Shown in pieces: positions 63,572 to 64,000 of a stretch of DNA of 64,000 nucleotides (position 1 is its first letter; every line of letters begins with the position of its first letter). The notes beneath the pieces are model-generated. The model was not told where the DNA came from. It was given only the letters and a program-made list of their open reading frames with translations, and made no database searches. The DNA is taken from assembly GCA_015057325.1 (NCBI GenBank), contig SVEQ01000003.1, positions 1-64,000 of the forward strand. The letters run 5' to 3'. The position numbers and the translations under genes are program-made. The stretch is from Lachnospiraceae bacterium. GTDB taxonomy: Bacteria; Bacillota; Clostridia; Lachnospirales; Lachnospiraceae.

Positions 63572-63793
63572 TTAATGATGATAATTAGCAAGCCTTGATG
63601 TATACTCATTGGCTATGCTTTTATATTTGTTATAGTCTTTTTCCTTAAGACTTCCGTTGTCTTTAAGCTCATCCAACGTGCTATGCAGCTTCTTTAAAGC
63701 GTCATGCGCCTGATCCTTGTAATTATTTTCAAGGTTCATTTTCATTTCATTCATTATGCCTTCAATTTGTAATTTCACGCTTCTCTTAATCAT
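63572..63793 (-). CDS. Small helical protein of unknown function
   Basis: A 73-residue, highly charged protein, predicted to be almost entirely helical with heptad-like spacing, probably a two-helix coiled coil. There is no signal peptide and no cysteine. The ribosome site is a weak G-run ten bases upstream; an internal ATG at codon 14 has GAAGG just before it. It lies 20 bases upstream of the YhfC-like gene on the same strand. I do not recognise it. Confidence 0.6.
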   Translation of the reverse strand: MIKRSVKLQIEGIMNEMKMNLENNYKDQAHDALKKLHSTLDELKDNGSLKEKDYNKYKSIANEYTSRLANYHH

Positions 63794-63923
63794 GCAATCA
63801 CGCCCCCGTTTCTTTAATTCGTAACATCAAAGAATATTTGACATATTATAGTTATATATATTACCACAAATCAAAACAATTGTTTAGAAGAATATTAACA
63901 AATCATTATAAATGAGGTGTCTG

Positions 63924-64000
63924 ATGTCTGCTGTTTCCAAAATCCCCGTCGAGGTTTCCGGTGCATCACAATTTCACAAAGCTGGGATAACAGGACTTGG
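63924..64000 (+). CDS. Start of a probable S8 (subtilisin-like) peptidase, cut by the window edge
   Basis: GAGG lies six bases before an ATG that opens a frame running to the window end (25 full codons). The fragment ends FHKAGITGLG, which resembles the segment just before the catalytic aspartate strand of subtilases, where G-x-T-G-x-G-V is usual. There is no signal peptide, as in the cytoplasmic or spore-associated subtilases of Clostridia. TTGACA lies at 63838-63843 but its -10 is poorly spaced. The family call rests on a short segment. Confidence 0.45.
   Translation, partial: MSAVSKIPVEVSGASQFHKAGITGL

Overview
The window looks like chromosomal DNA of a butyrate-producing Lachnospiraceae (Clostridia, low-GC Firmicutes). 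The reasons are AT-rich codon use, strong AGGAGG-type ribosome sites, an alpha/beta-type small acid-soluble spore protein, the order tig-clpP-clpX-lon-engB, a thl-crt-hbd-bcd-etfB-etfA cluster, and a ptb-buk pair. A butyrate-kinase route plus cellobiose phosphorylase fits Coprococcus- or Butyrivibrio-like relatives, but the genus is inference. No rRNA, tRNA, CRISPR array, transposase or prophage gene was recognised.

Layout. 0.1-5.9 kb (minus): a small membrane protein, a zinc-ribbon membrane protein, cellobiose phosphorylase and pnp. 5.9-6.8 kb: a non-coding divergent spacer filled by two long imperfect palindromes. One palindrome arm is 69/70 identical, in inverted orientation, to bases 7-76. 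6.8-8.5 kb (plus): malic enzyme and a DUF4364 protein. 8.5-14.8 kb (minus): protein quality-control operon tig-clpP-clpX-lon-engB. 15-21 kb (minus): a spore protein and a 1909-residue surface protein. 21.5-23.5 kb (plus): ptb-buk. 23.6-31.3 kb (minus): a purine permease and the acetyl-CoA to butyryl-CoA operon. 31.5-36 kb (minus): sucrose operon scrA-scrB-scrK with LacI-type operators. 36.2-39.2 kb (minus): rpsB-tsf and DAHP synthase. 39.2-41.5 kb (minus): two CobW-family metallochaperone GTPases. 41.7-52.4 kb (minus): a signalling cassette lying between nifS and mnmA. 52.5-57.2 kb: a SpoVB-like flippase, a chemoreceptor-like sensor and an EAL protein. 57.3-61.6 kb (minus): panG-panB-panC-panD-coaBC. 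61.7-64 kb: a DNA adenine methylase, a YhfC-like membrane protein, a small protein and the start of a probable subtilase.

How the genes fit together. Sucrose (PTS) and cellobiose (phosphorolysis) feed glycolysis. Thl, Crt, Hbd and Bcd-EtfAB turn acetyl-CoA into butyryl-CoA, and Ptb-Buk turn that into butyrate plus ATP. The pan-coaBC operon supplies the CoA precursor. NifS and MnmA jointly make 2-thiouridine in tRNA, and four signalling genes sit between them.

Most noteworthy: (1) a hybrid histidine kinase with an internal DegV-type fatty-acid-binding domain and a C-terminal Hpt domain, inside a compact phosphorelay cassette. (2) A family of small hairpins with a fixed architecture (ACT / T.T mismatch / AGY / tandem G.A / variable covarying stem), found right after the stop codons of thl and tsf and inside the 6.6-kb palindrome. 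(3) The two large palindromes and their dispersed end sequence TTGCTGTTTAAT.
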